From the NCBI GenBank assembly GCA_026707945.1, contig JAPOVV010000038.1, positions 186,001 through 250,000 of the forward strand: 64,000 nt of DNA, read 5' to 3'. Each line of letters starts with the position of its first letter. Position 1 is the first letter of the stretch. Shown piece by piece: positions 63,186-64,000 of this stretch. Position numbers and translations under genes: made by a program. The DNA comes from Gammaproteobacteria bacterium (lineage in GTDB: Bacteria; Pseudomonadota; Gammaproteobacteria; Pseudomonadales; Azotimanducaceae). The notes beneath the pieces are model-generated. The model was not told the DNA's origin, made no database searches, and saw nothing but the letters and a program-made list of their open reading frames with translations.

Positions 63186-64000
<815 letters not shown>

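Overview
The window looks like a chromosomal segment of a free-living, probably marine, gammaproteobacterium. The reasons are the folA/thyA/lgt and rppH/ptsP genes of the gammaproteobacterial type, two TonB-dependent receptors, an aerobic catabolic repertoire (acyl-CoA dehydrogenase, CaiB-type CoA transferase, PhyH dioxygenase, amidohydrolase, glutathione-dependent alcohol dehydrogenase) and moderate GC. TTG and GTG starts are frequent. I saw no rRNA, tRNA or CRISPR array. The species cannot be named from the sequence.

Layout. 1-13.5 kb is accessory: two tandem ATPase genes (the first cut by the window edge), an IS1595-type transposase remnant, a complete IS110/IS1111-type element with inverted repeats and a candidate bridge-RNA region, a small membrane protein, a DUF5916 outer-membrane protein, an Nmad3 protein followed by a frameshifted DUF6998-like gene, two very small genes between direct repeats, and a large HEPN-type protein. 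13.5-16.9 kb holds an enolase-superfamily enzyme and the lgt-thyA-folA operon. 16.9-31.6 kb is a second accessory block: NRDE, SDR and glpK genes, a HigBA toxin-antitoxin pair with a peptidase-type antitoxin, an AlbA_2 regulator with an operator-like repeat cluster, an ECF sigma factor fused to an unknown domain, an unknown protein paired with a PIN toxin, an IS1595-family transposon with an exact 8-bp target duplication that carries a HEPN gene, and a 2H phosphoesterase. 31.6-47.8 kb is ordinary metabolism: rppH-ptsP, a YyaL relative without its CxxC motif, acyl-CoA dehydrogenase, potassium channel, CoA transferase, TonB receptor, inositol-phosphatase family protein, a CmcJ-type oxidoreductase and an amidase. 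47.8-53.6 kb encodes mevalonate-pathway enzymes from HMG-CoA to isopentenyl diphosphate, including a single polypeptide joining HMG-CoA reductase and mevalonate kinase. 53.7-64 kb holds a Cys/Met PLP enzyme, a formylglycine-generating enzyme, two tandem secreted paralogues, an ATGA-coupled PhyH-HEAT/TonB-receptor operon, an amidohydrolase and a partial class III alcohol dehydrogenase.

How parts fit. rppH-ptsP (minus strand, 34.4-31.6 kb) and lgt-thyA-folA (minus strand, 16.9-14.7 kb) lie in the order and orientation of the contiguous rppH-ptsP-lgt-thyA group of Escherichia coli, but are separated by about 14.7 kb rich in toxin, HEPN, PIN and mobile genes. The simplest reading is that this block is an island that split an old gene group. 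The best candidates for something undescribed are the HEPN gene carried by the IS1595 transposon, the 295-aa protein with its PIN partner, the sigma-factor fusion with an internal ribosome-binding site, and the HMG-CoA reductase-mevalonate kinase fusion.
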